From NCBI RefSeq assembly GCF_030323145.1, contig NZ_CP100470.1, positions 4,009,001 through 4,073,000 on the forward strand: 64,000 nucleotides of DNA. Reading direction: 5' to 3'. Of the stretch, positions 19,257 to 28,531 are shown piece after piece. The translations under genes were made by a program, and so were the position numbers. The stretch comes from Mesorhizobium sp. C432A (GTDB lineage Bacteria > Pseudomonadota > Alphaproteobacteria > Rhizobiales > Rhizobiaceae). Position 1 is the first letter of the stretch; every line of letters begins with the position of its first letter. Below the pieces are notes generated by a model. It ran no database searches. It was not told the origin of the DNA and saw only the letters and a program-made list of their open reading frames with translations.

Positions 19257-20032
19257 CGCCGGATCAATCCGACAAGCTTGCCCTGCACCTTCACCCTGTC
19301 CGGTCCAAAAATGCGGGTCTCGTAGGCCGGGTTGGCGGCTTCCAGGGCGATCGAGGCGCCCTTGCGGCGGAAGCGTTTCAGGGTCGCTTCCTCATCGTCG
19401 ACCAACGCCACCACGATCTCGCCGGGGCTGGCTGTGTCGGCATTGCGGATGATGACCGTGTCGCCATCGAAAATGCCGGCCTCGATCATCGAATCGCCCT
19501 TGACCTCGAGCGCGTAGTGTTCGCCGCCCATGATCATATCGGGCGGCACCGAGATCGAATGGGTCTGATGCTGGATGGCGTCGATCGGCACGCCGGCGGC
19601 GATGCGTCCCATAACCGGGATTGAAATCGCGGAAACGGCATCGTCATTGCCGGCCGACATCGAACGCGACGGCGAGCCCGGCTTGATCTGGCGGCCGAGA
19701 CCGCCTTGGCCCAACGCGCCTTGTCCTTGGCCGCCTTGCCCTTGGCCGGTTTGACCAAGACTGCCCTGAATGACGCTCGGCGAAAACTTCCTCGCCGCAT
19801 TGAGGCCTGGTGCGATCGAGTCGGGCAGCCGCAGCACTTCCAGCGCGCGCGCCCGGTTCGGCAGCCGGCGAATGAAACCGCGCTCCTCAAGCGCCGTGAT
19901 CAGGCGGTGGATGCCGGACTTGGAGGCGAGGTCGAGCGCTTCCTTCATCTCGTCGAAGGACGGCGGGATTCCGCTCTCCTTCAGGCGTTCATGGATGAAC
20001 ATCAGAAGCTCATGTTGTTTGCGCGTCAGCAT
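19250..20032 (-). CDS. lexA: LexA repressor with Gly/Gln-rich linker
   Basis: LexA represses SOS genes and self-cleaves when RecA is activated. The 260-residue protein has an N-terminal winged helix ([21 protein letters not shown]), the Ala146-Gly147 cleavage bond in [10 protein letters not shown], Ser181 in KGDSMIEAG and Lys219 in ATLKRF. Between the domains, residues 90-113 are an unusual low-complexity Gly/Gln/Leu linker not expected in compact LexA proteins. ATG 20032 is used; the frame upstream is non-homologous. An SOS box lies 63-77 bases upstream, indicating autoregulation. Confidence 0.95.
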   Translation of the reverse strand: MLTRKQHELLMFIHERLKESGIPPSFDEMKEALDLASKSGIHRLITALEERGFIRRLPNRARALEVLRLPDSIAPGLNAARKFSPSVIQGSLGQTGQGQGGQGQGALGQGGLGRQIKPGSPSRSMSAGNDDAVSAISIPVMGRIAAGVPIDAIQHQTHSISVPPDMIMGGEHYALEVKGDSMIEAGIFDGDTVIIRNADTASPGEIVVALVDDEEATLKRFRRKGASIALEAANPAYETRIFGPDRVKVQGKLVGLIRRY

Positions 20033-20094
20033 CGCGGCCCCCAAGGGTTCTGAAACCAGAATCAGAAAAAACAAACCCAGAACAAACACTATCT

Positions 20095-20109
20095 GTTCCA
20101 GTTGTGTTC
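20095..20109 (-). promoter_or_regulatory. LexA operator (SOS box) upstream of lexA
   Basis: GTTC-N7-GTTC is perfect at 20095-20109 (plus-strand reading), the alphaproteobacterial LexA-binding direct repeat. A degenerate second repeat (AAAC-N7-GAAC, 20069-20083) lies nearer the gene in the opposite orientation. Both fall in the lexA leader. Confidence 0.75.
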
Positions 20110-20237
20110 CGCAACCTTTTAAAGTTTAATGAATGTGTTGACGTTTTGTTCAGCGTAACGTTCGGCGCTGCGAGCGCCGCCTGCGCCCAGTTGCCAGCAA
20201 CGGGGTGAAACGAAGACAAAGTGCCCTGCGTCGTCGG

Positions 20238-21002
20238 CTACGATCGCCGCTTCCTTTTCGGACGGGGCTGCGCAGCATCCGCGCGGGGTTCTCTCTGGGC
20301 ATAGACCCGCAGCGTGTAGCCGATGTGAGCGGTCATCAGAGTTTTCGCACGTTCGACGTCGCGATCGAGGGCCGCTTCCATCAGGGCGGTATGGTGTTCG
20401 ATCGCCACGGCGTCGCGCAGGGCCGCCACGGCCTTCCGGTGTCCGTCCGTGCGGCCGGCGGCGGCGCGCAGCGTCGGGGCCAGACCCAGAAAGCGGTGAT
20501 GGCGATGCAATTGGTCGGAAATCGTTGCATTGAAGCGCAGCAGCCAGCTGGATGTCGCGGCACTGAGCAGCGCCGCATGGAAGGCATCGTGTTTTTCGTA
20601 CCACGCGTCGACCGCATCATCCGATGGATCGTCGAGAACAGACCCGCACCGTGAGAGACGATAGTGGGCGGCAACGACCGCGTCTTCCCACTCACGGTCG
20701 CCCTTCTCGATCGATTCCACCAGCAGGGGCAGTTCGACCACCAGCCGCGCACGTGCCAAATCCTCGAGCTCCGCCCGAGAGACGGGAGCGACCGCAAACC
20801 CGCGGTTGCTGATGGCGGTCACAAGCCGTTCCGCCTCCAGCCGCGACAGCGCCTCGCGCAACGGCGTCCAGCCGATGCCGTAGGTGTTGCGCAGCGTGCT
20901 CAGCTTCAACGGCGCGGCAGGCGCCAGCCGGGTCGCAAGAATATCGCGCCTGAGCAGGCGATAGGCCACTTCCGTCTTCGAGGTCTGCTCGTCATCCAGC
21001 AT
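20238..21002 (-). CDS. GntR family transcriptional regulator (FCD domain)
   Basis: The 254-residue protein has an N-terminal winged helix-turn-helix (residues 10-75: TPLREALSRLEAERLV is the GntR recognition region) and an all-helical FCD ligand-binding domain (about 85-230) with the metal-ligand-like histidines of FadR-type sensors (KHDAFHAALL, and AIEHHTALMEAAL). The C-terminus is very basic (PKRKRRS). It is divergent from kynU across a region with an AT-rich inverted repeat, so it probably controls the tryptophan/kynurenine genes. The ligand is unknown; kynurenine or anthranilate is a guess. Confidence 0.85.
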   Translation of the reverse strand: MLDDEQTSKTEVAYRLLRRDILATRLAPAAPLKLSTLRNTYGIGWTPLREALSRLEAERLVTAISNRGFAVAPVSRAELEDLARARLVVELPLLVESIEKGDREWEDAVVAAHYRLSRCGSVLDDPSDDAVDAWYEKHDAFHAALLSAATSSWLLRFNATISDQLHRHHRFLGLAPTLRAAAGRTDGHRKAVAALRDAVAIEHHTALMEAALDRDVERAKTLMTAHIGYTLRVYAQREPRADAAQPRPKRKRRS

Positions 21003-21035
21003 CGTGATCCATCAGACATAAACGCTCGGGCGGAT

Positions 21036-21078
21036 CATTATATATCAAAGCCTTTCAATGGGTGAATTATATATAATG
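21036..21078. promoter_or_regulatory. candidate operator between gntR and kynU
   Basis: CATTATATAT (21036-21045) and ATATATAATG (21069-21078) are perfect inverted repeats 23 bases apart in an otherwise GC-rich region. They lie between the divergent gntR and kynU starts. A TTGACA box (21080-21085) immediately follows on the kynU side. These features fit a regulator-controlled divergent promoter. Confidence 0.5.
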
Positions 21079-21170
21079 TTTGACAGTTCAAGGGCGACCA
21101 CTCAAGATCGCCGGCATGTTTGGGCGGCAGGCTCCGCCGCGCGCGTTTGTCCATGGAGGGGCGCCGGATC

Positions 21171-22418
21171 ATGAGCACGACACCCGATCTCGCTACAATC
21201 GAAGCAATGGATGCCGCCGATCCGCTGCGCTCCATGCGTGAACGCTTTGTCTTGCCGCAAGGCGTGATTTATCTCGACGGCAATTCCCTGGGCGCCGCGT
21301 CAGCGGTCGTCTTCAGCGAACTGCAGCAGGCCGCCACGCAGGAATGGGCGCACGACCTCATTCGCGCCTGGAACACCGCCGGCTGGTTCAACATGCCGGT
21401 GGAACTCGGAGATCAGCTCGGGCGACTGATCGGCGCGGCTGATGGGCAGACGGTGGTCTGCGACACAACCTCGATCAACATCTACAAGCTGCTGCACGCA
21501 GCGCTCGGCATGCGGCCGGATCGGTCGGTCATCGTTGCCGAGGGCGACAGTTTCCCGACCGACCTCTACATGGCCGAAGGCGTCGCCTCGACCCGGCCGG
21601 GAACGCGGCTGCGGCTGGAGGGCGTCGACGCGGCCGCAATCGAGGAGCTGATCGACGACAGCGTTGCCGTCATCCTGGTCAACCACGTCAACTACAAATC
21701 CGGCCAGTTGCGCGACATGGCGGCGCTGACGCGCAAGGCACATGACGCCGGCGCGCTGATCATCTGGGATCTCTGCCACACGGCCGGCGCCTTGCCGGTC
21801 GAACTTGACCGTGCCAATGCCGATTTCGCCGTCGGCTGCACCTACAAATACCTCAATGGCGGCCCGGGCTCGCCGGCCTTCATCTACGCGGCCGAGCGCC
21901 ACCATGACGATGCCCACCAGCCGCTCAGCGGCTGGTGGGGCCATGCGCGGCCCTTTGCCTTCGAGCAGGGCTTTGCCGTCGGCAGCGGCATTCGCCGCTT
22001 CCTGTGCGGAACGCAGCCGGTGCTGTCGATGCGGGCGCTCAAGGGCGCGCTCGATATCTGGAACGACGTCGATATGGCGGCGGTGCGCAGAAAAAGCATC
22101 GCGCTGACCGACCTGTTTATCCAGCTCGTCGAAGCCAGATGCGGCGCCTACCGGCTTGAACTGGAAAGTCCTCGCGACGGCAGCCAGCGCGGCAGCCAGG
22201 TGTCGTTCCTCCACCCGCATGGCTATCAGGTGATGCGGGCGCTGATCGAGCGCGGCGTGATCGGCGATTTCCGGGCGCCGTCGACCATCCGTTTCGGCTT
22301 CACGCCGCTCTATGTCGGATATGGCGATGTCTGGCAGGCGGTCGAAGTCCTGGAGGATATTCTGCGCACCGGCGCCTGGCAGGACGCCCGCTTCGCGGTG
22401 AAGACCGCGGTTACGTGA
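21171..22418 (+). CDS. kynU: kynureninase
   Basis: KynU is a PLP enzyme that cleaves L-kynurenine to anthranilate and alanine. The 415-residue product has the family N-terminus (YLDGNSLGA), the DLCHTAGALPVEL aspartate region that pairs with the PLP ring nitrogen, and the PLP lysine in GCTYKYLNGGPGSPAF. ATG 21171 has GGAGGGG 9 bases upstream; the frame extends back to 21120 without support. It is convergent with kynA across a repeat element. Confidence 0.95.
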   Translation: MSTTPDLATIEAMDAADPLRSMRERFVLPQGVIYLDGNSLGAASAVVFSELQQAATQEWAHDLIRAWNTAGWFNMPVELGDQLGRLIGAADGQTVVCDTTSINIYKLLHAALGMRPDRSVIVAEGDSFPTDLYMAEGVASTRPGTRLRLEGVDAAAIEELIDDSVAVILVNHVNYKSGQLRDMAALTRKAHDAGALIIWDLCHTAGALPVELDRANADFAVGCTYKYLNGGPGSPAFIYAAERHHDDAHQPLSGWWGHARPFAFEQGFAVGSGIRRFLCGTQPVLSMRALKGALDIWNDVDMAAVRRKSIALTDLFIQLVEARCGAYRLELESPRDGSQRGSQVSFLHPHGYQVMRALIERGVIGDFRAPSTIRFGFTPLYVGYGDVWQAVEVLEDILRTGAWQDARFAVKTAVT

Positions 22419-22425
22419 GAAACCA

Positions 22426-22526
22426 GAGCAATTTCAGGAAAAGTGTGAAGCGGTTTTCCGTCCGAAATTGCGTCAATCAAAGAGCTAGAGCATTTCGCCG
22501 TTTCCGTTAAACGGTGAAATGCTCTA
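22426..22526. repeat. rhizobial-type intergenic palindromic element between kynU and kynA
   Basis: Two palindromic modules lie side by side. The first (about 22426-22470) reads AGCAATTTC...GAAATTGC around a GGAAAAGTGTGAAGCGGTTTTCC core. The second (about 22487-22525) is a nearly perfect hairpin with AGAGCATTTC(G/A)CCGTTT arms. The shape and wording resemble the RIME-type mosaic elements dispersed in Rhizobiales genomes (recalled, not searched). The hairpin sits at the convergent gene ends and contains the kynA stop codon, so it may serve as terminator for both. Confidence 0.65.
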
Positions 22527-23360
22527 GAGCCGGGTGCGGACCGTCCAGAGCTCCGGAAACAGCACGACCTCCAGCATCTTCTTCAGATAGGAGGCGCCTG
22601 AGGTGCCGCCGGTGCCGCGCTTCAAGCCGATGATGCGCTCGACCGTTGTGACGTGGTTGAAGCGCCAGCGGCGGAAGTAATCCTCGAAGTCGACCAGCTT
22701 CTCGGCCAGTTCGTAGAGCATCCAGTAGCGCTGCGGGTCGCGGTAGACGGTTTGCCAGGCAGCCAGCACGTCTTCGTTCTCACCGCGCGTCTCGCGCCAG
22801 TCCGTGCGCCCGGCATCGGCGCCGATGTCGAAGCCATTGCGCGCCAAAAGCAGAAGCGCCTCGTCGTACAGCGACGGCGTGGCCAGGATCGCTTCCAGCC
22901 TGTCCGTAAGATCGCGCCGGTGCTTGTGCGGCCCGAGCATGGCTAGGTTGCGGTTGCCGGCCATGAACTCGATGGCGCGGTACTGCCACGACTGGAAGCC
23001 CGAGGATTGGCCGAGCGCGTCGCGAAACTCGGTGTATTCGCTTGGCGTCATCGTGCGCAGCACGTCCCAGGCATTGTTGAGCTGCTCGAAGATGCGCGCG
23101 ACGCGAGACAGCATCTTGAAGCTCGGTTCGAGGCGGTCGGCGCGGATAGAGCGGATCGCGGCGCCGATCTCGTGTAAAGCGAGCTTCATCCACAATTCCG
23201 ATGTCTGATGCTGGATGATGAACAGCATCTCGTCATGGGCCGAAGACAGCGGCGCCTGCGCATCGAGCACCTTGTCCAGCTGCAGATAGTCGCTGTAGGA
23301 CATCCGCTCCTTGAACGACATCTGCGCGCCATCGGACGCCGGATCGTGCGGCTTAATCAA
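22524..23360 (-). CDS. kynA: tryptophan 2,3-dioxygenase
   Basis: KynA is the heme dioxygenase that opens L-tryptophan to N-formylkynurenine. The 278-residue protein has the conserved [18 protein letters not shown] helix (with the distal His) and the C-terminal [22 protein letters not shown] block with the heme-ligand His and substrate loop. TTG 23360 has GGAG upstream and overlaps the stop of the CoA ligase gene (TTGA). An ATG at 23321 ([14 protein letters not shown]) is an alternative start. Confidence 0.95.
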   Translation of the reverse strand: MIKPHDPASDGAQMSFKERMSYSDYLQLDKVLDAQAPLSSAHDEMLFIIQHQTSELWMKLALHEIGAAIRSIRADRLEPSFKMLSRVARIFEQLNNAWDVLRTMTPSEYTEFRDALGQSSGFQSWQYRAIEFMAGNRNLAMLGPHKHRRDLTDRLEAILATPSLYDEALLLLARNGFDIGADAGRTDWRETRGENEDVLAAWQTVYRDPQRYWMLYELAEKLVDFEDYFRRWRFNHVTTVERIIGLKRGTGGTSGASYLKKMLEVVLFPELWTVRTRL

Positions 23361-24982
23361 TTGCTCTTCTCCGCGCGCAACCGGAAGCGCTGGATCTTGC
23401 CGGTCTGGGTTTTGGGCAAGGCGTCGATGAACTTCACCGAACGCGGATATTTGTAGGGCGCGATCGTTGCCTTGACGTGGTCCTGCAGGCGTTTGACGGT
23501 CAATGCGTCCGGCGAAACACCTTGCACAAGCACGATATGCGCCTCGACGATCTGGCCGCGTTCACCGTCCTCGGCGCCGGTCACCGCGCATTCGGCGACG
23601 TCGGGATGCGAGAGCAGCGCCGCTTCGACCTCGGGGCCGGCGATGTTGTAGCCGGCGCTGACGATCATGTCGTCGGAACGCGCGGCGAAGTGGAAGAAGC
23701 CATCCTCGTCCTGCGTGAACGTATCGCCGGTGAGATTCCAGCCGTCGCGGACATAGTCCTTTTGCCTGGCATCGGCCATGTAGCGGCAGCCGGTCGGGCC
23801 GCGCACCGCCAGCCGGCCAGTAGAGCCGCGCGGCAACTCCCGCATCTCGTCATCGACGATGCGTGCCTGATAGCCGCCGACGGGTTTGCCGGTGGAGGCC
23901 GGCTTCATGTCGTCGAAGCGGTTGGAGATGAAGATATGCAGCATCTCGGTGGCGCCGATCCCATCGAGGATCGGCTTGCCGGTCTTCTCAGTCCATTCCT
24001 CGAAGACAGGCGCCGGCAGCGTCTCGCCCGCCGAAACCGCGACGCGCAGCGAGGACAAGTCAGCGCCTTGATCCATGGCCTTGAGCATGGCCCGATAGGC
24101 GGTTGGAGCGGTGAAGGAAATGGTCGCTTTGTAGGTCTCGATGATGTGGATCATGTTGGGTGGCGTCGCCTGTTCCAGCAGCGTCGCCGCGGCGCCGAAA
24201 CGCAGCGGGAAGATGGCGAGCCCGCCAAGACCGAAGGTAAAGGCAAGGGGCGGGGAGCCGACGAAGATGTCGTCGGGCGTCACCTCCAGGATTTCGCGGG
24301 CATAGGCGTCGGCGACGATCAGCAGGTCGCGGTGGAAATGCATCGTCGCCTTCGGCACGCCGGTGGTGCCGGAGGTGAAGCCGAGCAGGGCGACATCGTC
24401 GCGGCCGGTGTTGACGGCAGTGAAGGTGACCGGCTTGTCGAGGGCGGCGCGGTCGAGTTCCGCGTCATGGTTGGCCGTGCCGTCGAAGCCAATGACCTGC
24501 TTGAGATACGCACTGCCCTTGGCGCAGGCGGTCATCTCGTCCATCAGCCTTGTATCGCAAAGCGCAACCGTGATTTCCGCCTTGTCGACGATCTTGGCGA
24601 GTTCGCCGGCGCGCAGCATCGGCATGGTGTTGACGACCACCGCGCCAACCTTGGTGGCGGCCAGCCAACAGGCGACCATGGCCGGGTTGTTGGCCGAGCG
24701 GATCAGCACCCGGTTGCCCGGCTTGACGCCATAATTCTCGACCAGGGCATGGGCGAGCCTGTTGGTCCAGTCGGACAGTTCCTTGTAGGTGCGGCGGCGG
24801 CCATTGCCGATCAGCGCGGTGTGGTCGCCGAACCCTTTTTCGACCAGCCTGTCGGTCAATTCGACGCCGGCATTTATGTGGTCGGGATAGTCGAAGCCGT
24901 CGAGCAAAAACTCCGGCCATTGCTCCGGCGGCGGCAGGTTGTCGCGCGTGAATGTGTCGATATGCGCTGATGGCCCAAGCAT
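23357..24982 (-). CDS. 2-aminobenzoate/benzoate-CoA ligase family protein
   Basis: The 541-residue acyl-adenylate enzyme has the A3 motif [15 protein letters not shown], the hinge region and the C-terminal catalytic lysine in [11 protein letters not shown]. Length and sequence style match benzoate/2-aminobenzoate-CoA ligases. It overlaps kynA, so the natural substrate is inferred to be the anthranilate made by KynA, formamidase and KynU, giving anthraniloyl-CoA. ATG 24982 is used; the frame extends 66 codons further upstream without similarity. A different aryl acid as substrate cannot be excluded. Confidence 0.85.
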   Translation of the reverse strand: MLGPSAHIDTFTRDNLPPPEQWPEFLLDGFDYPDHINAGVELTDRLVEKGFGDHTALIGNGRRRTYKELSDWTNRLAHALVENYGVKPGNRVLIRSANNPAMVACWLAATKVGAVVVNTMPMLRAGELAKIVDKAEITVALCDTRLMDEMTACAKGSAYLKQVIGFDGTANHDAELDRAALDKPVTFTAVNTGRDDVALLGFTSGTTGVPKATMHFHRDLLIVADAYAREILEVTPDDIFVGSPPLAFTFGLGGLAIFPLRFGAAATLLEQATPPNMIHIIETYKATISFTAPTAYRAMLKAMDQGADLSSLRVAVSAGETLPAPVFEEWTEKTGKPILDGIGATEMLHIFISNRFDDMKPASTGKPVGGYQARIVDDEMRELPRGSTGRLAVRGPTGCRYMADARQKDYVRDGWNLTGDTFTQDEDGFFHFAARSDDMIVSAGYNIAGPEVEAALLSHPDVAECAVTGAEDGERGQIVEAHIVLVQGVSPDALTVKRLQDHVKATIAPYKYPRSVKFIDALPKTQTGKIQRFRLRAEKSN

Positions 24983-25148
24983 TTTCGGCTGCCCCTGTCT
25001 GCCTCGCGCCCATGGCTGAACAAGGCGCAGGATCGCACCAGTCGAAATTTGTTTCAAGCCTAAAATGTTTTTAGGTCGCAGGATTGACGCCGCCCTGTTC
25101 GGCGGCCATTCCTGTCGACTGAACTGAAGCCATCCGGGAGGGATGCAG

Positions 25149-25979
25149 ATGCTCCAACATCGTGTTGCCGATTGGGACAATGCCTACGCCAACGGCGACA
25201 ACATTGCCGGCAGCAATCGCTGGCCGGCCGCGTGGGACACACCGGCACAGGCTTTTCGCGACACAATGTCGGCGTCCGGTCGGGCCAAGCTCGACATCGC
25301 CTATGGCGACAGCCCGCGCAACAGGCTCGATCTGTTCCTTCCCGATGTCATGCCCAAAGGGCTCGTCGTCTTCATCCATGGCGGTTACTGGAAGGCGTTC
25401 GACAACAAGCCATGGTCGCATCTGGCCAACGGCGCGGTTGCCAATGGCTTTGCCGTGGCAATGCCGACTTACACGCTTTGTCCCGACATACGCATTTCCG
25501 GCATCGTCAGGGAAATCGCGGCGGCGATCGGCAAGGCGGCGACGATGGTCGGCGGGCCGGTGATCCTGACCGGGCATTCCGCCGGCGGCCATCTCGCCTC
25601 CAGGATGGTGACGACAACGACGCCTCTGGCCGCCGATGTGGCCGGCCGCATACGCAATGTCGTCTCGATCTCCGGGGTTCATGATCTGCGGCCGATCATG
25701 CGGACGGGGATGAACGCGACACTGGCCATCGATGAAGCGGAAGCACTGGCCGAAAGCCCGGTTCTGCTGCGCCCCATGCAGGGCGCGCGCATCACCTGCT
25801 GGGCCGGCGGCGGCGAGCGGGCGGAGTTCCTGCGCCAGAATGCGCTGCTTGCCAACATCTGGATCGGCCTCGGCGCCACGACCAGCACAGTGGTCGAGCC
25901 GGACCGGCATCATTTCAGCATCGTCGACGGGCTTGCCGATCCGACACATCCGCTGACGCGGACATTGCTGGCGGAGTAA
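25149..25979 (+). CDS. alpha/beta hydrolase, probable kynurenine formamidase
   Basis: The 276-residue hydrolase has the HGGYW oxyanion motif (IHGGYWKAF) that marks AFMID-type arylformamidases, the nucleophile elbow GHSAGGHLA and a C-terminal His in DRHHFSI. It would hydrolyse N-formylkynurenine to kynurenine, filling the step between KynA and KynU; no metal-type KynB is in the cluster. GGGAGGG lies 6 bases before ATG 25149, better placed than ATG 25143. It is divergent from the CoA ligase. Confidence 0.8.
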   Translation: MLQHRVADWDNAYANGDNIAGSNRWPAAWDTPAQAFRDTMSASGRAKLDIAYGDSPRNRLDLFLPDVMPKGLVVFIHGGYWKAFDNKPWSHLANGAVANGFAVAMPTYTLCPDIRISGIVREIAAAIGKAATMVGGPVILTGHSAGGHLASRMVTTTTPLAADVAGRIRNVVSISGVHDLRPIMRTGMNATLAIDEAEALAESPVLLRPMQGARITCWAGGGERAEFLRQNALLANIWIGLGATTSTVVEPDRHHFSIVDGLADPTHPLTRTLLAE

Positions 25980-26024
25980 CAACCAGTCTTATCTCTTGGA
26001 ATTAACGGCTTGGATCCGCGACCT

Positions 26025-27230
26025 TCAGCGCAACATCAGAACGCTGCAAGCAGCGCCTGCTTCTGCCGCCGGAGCGAAGGGCTCGCGCACGATCAGGCCG
26101 GTGGCGTCGGCCAGCATTCTCAGCATCGAGGAATCCTGGATGCCGAACGGCGTCGCCACCAATGCGCCGGCTTCTTCCCGGACCACGGCGCGCACATAGT
26201 CTTGCCTTAGATCATTGGCCGGCATCGCGGCGCCAAGCTGAGCCTGGCGGATGTCCTGCCGGTGGGGACGGCCGCCGAGCTGCGCCAATAACGGCTTCAG
26301 GAACAATTGCGAGCAGACCAGGCTCGCCACCGGATTGCCGGGCAGGCCGATGCACCTGATATCGCCCAGCCGCCCGAACATCAGCGGCTTGCCCGGGCGC
26401 ATGGCGAGCTTCCAGAAGTCGAGGTTCATGCCTTCGCCGGTCAGCACGTCATGGACGAGATCATGGTCGCCGACCGAGGCGCCGCCGAGCGTGACGATGA
26501 CGTCGGCTTTCGCATCGACCGCCTTTTTCACCAGCGCCGCGATCGCTTCCTTGCGATCGGCCGCTATACCGAGATCGAGCGCGCGAGCGCCGACCGACTG
26601 CGCCACAGCAGCGACGCCATAGGCGTTGGACGAGATGATCTGGTCGGGGCCAGGTTCGCTACCCGGTGGCAGCAATTCGTCGCCGGTGGCGATGATGGCG
26701 ACCAGCGGCCGTTGCACCACGTTCAACCGGGGATGATTGGCCGACGCCGCCAGCGACAATGCAGCCGGATCGAGCACGCGGCCTTTCTCCAGCAGCACGT
26801 CGCCTTGGGCAAAATCCAGTCCAAGGCGGCGGATGTTACGGTTCTTCGCCGTCGGTTCGGTGACCTCGATCCGGCCACCGCCGAGATCGCGGACATTCTC
26901 CTGGATGACGATGGTGTCTGCGCCTTCCGGCAGCGGCGCGCCGGTGAAGATGCGCACAGCTTCCGCCTTACCTACAGCGCCGTCAAAGCCTCGCCCTGCA
27001 GGCGCCTTGCCGATCACCGAAAGCCTCGCCGGGAGGGTCGCCACATCCCGCGCCCGTGCGGCATAGCCGTCCATGGCAGATGCATTGAAAGGCGGCTGGG
27101 TACGCAGCGCCACGACCGGCTCCGCCAGCACCCGGCCGGCCGAATCCGCCAGCGCGACGCTTTCACCGGGCAACGCCACAGCGCCGTCGAGTAGGCGTTG
27201 AAGCGCCTCGGCGACCGGAACCAGCGCCAT
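26025..27230 (-). CDS. moeA: molybdopterin molybdenumtransferase
   Basis: MoeA inserts molybdate into adenylated molybdopterin to finish the molybdenum cofactor. The 401-residue protein shows the central GGASVGDHDLV motif, the GLPGNPVASLV motif and the N-terminal NASAMDGYAAR segment. It begins directly before the moaC stop (no gap), the end of the ppiD-trpD-trpC-moaC-moeA gene string. Confidence 0.95.
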   Translation of the reverse strand: MALVPVAEALQRLLDGAVALPGESVALADSAGRVLAEPVVALRTQPPFNASAMDGYAARARDVATLPARLSVIGKAPAGRGFDGAVGKAEAVRIFTGAPLPEGADTIVIQENVRDLGGGRIEVTEPTAKNRNIRRLGLDFAQGDVLLEKGRVLDPAALSLAASANHPRLNVVQRPLVAIIATGDELLPPGSEPGPDQIISSNAYGVAAVAQSVGARALDLGIAADRKEAIAALVKKAVDAKADVIVTLGGASVGDHDLVHDVLTGEGMNLDFWKLAMRPGKPLMFGRLGDIRCIGLPGNPVASLVCSQLFLKPLLAQLGGRPHRQDIRQAQLGAAMPANDLRQDYVRAVVREEAGALVATPFGIQDSSMLRMLADATGLIVREPFAPAAEAGAACSVLMLR

Positions 27231-27713
27231 TTACGAACCCGCCTTGTAGTCGCCGGACTTGCCGCCGGTCTTTTCCACCAGCTTTATACCGGAAATCACC
27301 ATGGCGCGGTCGACCGCCTTGGCCATGTCGTAAATGGTCAGGCACGCGACAGATGCCGCGGTCAGCGCCTCCATCTCGACCCCGGTCTTGCCGGTGACGC
27401 GGGCGAGCGCGGTGACCCTGAGGCCGGGCAGCGTGGTGTCCGGTTCGATGTCGACCGACACCTTGGTCAAAAGCAGCGGATGGCAGAGTGGGATCAGCTC
27501 ATGCGTCTTCTTGGCAGCCATGATGCCGGCAATGCGCGCGGTACCCAGCACATCGCCCTTCTTGGCGTCGCCGTCGAGGATCATCTTCAGGGTTTCGGCC
27601 CGCATCGAGACAAAGCCCTCGGCGACCGCCGTGCGCGTCGTCTCCGCCTTCTCGCCGACATCGACCATGTTGGCCTCGCCCTTGGCGCCGAGATGGGTGA
27701 GGGCGGCTGCCAT
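27231..27713 (-). CDS. moaC: cyclic pyranopterin monophosphate synthase
   Basis: MoaC works with MoaA in the first step of molybdenum cofactor synthesis, forming cyclic pyranopterin monophosphate from GTP. The 160-residue length is normal. The MVDVGEK N-terminus, the [10 protein letters not shown] motif and the [20 protein letters not shown] block are all present. ATG 27713 is used; the longer frame upstream is overlap with trpC. It starts two bases after the trpC stop. Confidence 0.95.
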   Translation of the reverse strand: MAAALTHLGAKGEANMVDVGEKAETTRTAVAEGFVSMRAETLKMILDGDAKKGDVLGTARIAGIMAAKKTHELIPLCHPLLLTKVSVDIEPDTTLPGLRVTALARVTGKTGVEMEALTAASVACLTIYDMAKAVDRAMVISGIKLVEKTGGKSGDYKAGS

Positions 27714-27715
27714 CC

Positions 27716-28528
27716 TCAGATGGCCTCTGCTTTCGCCTTGCCTGTCAAAAGCAGCCGCGTTGCCGCAGCGACATCCTCTTGCCGCATCAGGCTCTCGCCG
27801 ACGAGGAAGGTGCTGATGCCGGTCTTTTGCATCCTGAAGCAATCGTCGTGGGTGAAAATTCCGCTCTCGCTGACCAGCAATCGGCCGCCCGGCACCATCG
27901 ATGCCAGCCGTTCCGAGGTCTCGAGGCTGGTCTCGAATGTTCTGAGATTGCGGTTGTTGATGCCGATCAGCTGCGACGAGAGTTTTACCGCGCGCTGCGT
28001 CTCGGCCTCGTCATGCACCTCGATCAGCGCGTCCATGCCGAGTTCGAACGCGGTCGCTTCCAATTCGCTCGCCAAGGCATCATCGACGCTGGCCATGATG
28101 ATCAGGATGGCATCGGCGCCCCATGCGCGAGCCTCGTAGACCTGGTAAGGGTCGAACAGGAAATCCTTGCGCAGCGCGGGCAGGGACACTGCCTTGCGTG
28201 CATTGGTGAGAAATTCCGGCGCGCCCTGGAAGGATGGCGCATCGGTCAGCACCGAAAGACAGGCGGCACCGCCTTTCTCATAGGCCTGCGCCAGTGCGGG
28301 CGGGTCGAAATCGGCACGGATCAAGCCTTTGGATGGGCTTGCCTTTTTGATCTCGGCGATCAGGCCGAAGCTGCCCGATCTGCGCTTCGCCTCAAGCGCC
28401 CTCCGAAAGCCACGCGGTGCGTCGGCATCCTTGGCTCGCGCCTTGATCTCGGCCAACGGTATCCGCGCCTTCGCCGCCGCGATCTCGTCGCGCTTGTAGG
28501 CCTCGATCTTGCGCAGAATGTCAGCCAC
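27716..28528 (-). CDS. trpC: indole-3-glycerol phosphate synthase
   Basis: TrpC closes the indole ring in tryptophan synthesis. The 270-residue (beta/alpha)8 enzyme has the catalytic Lys in [15 protein letters not shown], Glu in the LLVSESGI strand, and the [12 protein letters not shown] motif. It is separated from trpD by three bases. Having trpC and trpD about 2 kb from a tryptophan-degradation cluster is noteworthy. Confidence 0.95.
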   Translation of the reverse strand: MADILRKIEAYKRDEIAAAKARIPLAEIKARAKDADAPRGFRRALEAKRRSGSFGLIAEIKKASPSKGLIRADFDPPALAQAYEKGGAACLSVLTDAPSFQGAPEFLTNARKAVSLPALRKDFLFDPYQVYEARAWGADAILIIMASVDDALASELEATAFELGMDALIEVHDEAETQRAVKLSSQLIGINNRNLRTFETSLETSERLASMVPGGRLLVSESGIFTHDDCFRMQKTGISTFLVGESLMRQEDVAAATRLLLTGKAKAEAI

Positions 28529-28531
28529 GGC

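Noticed and set aside
20069..20109. EcfG-type promoter in front of lexA
   Set aside because: GGAAC followed at 17 bases by TGTT or GGTT does occur here, but it arises from the repeated GTTC/GAAC units of the SOS box, which is the better explanation.
23477..24970. 497-codon plus-strand frame opposite the CoA ligase
   Set aside because: Composition is Gly/Arg/Asp-rich noise typical of antisense frames in GC-rich genes; the minus-strand ligase has all catalytic motifs.
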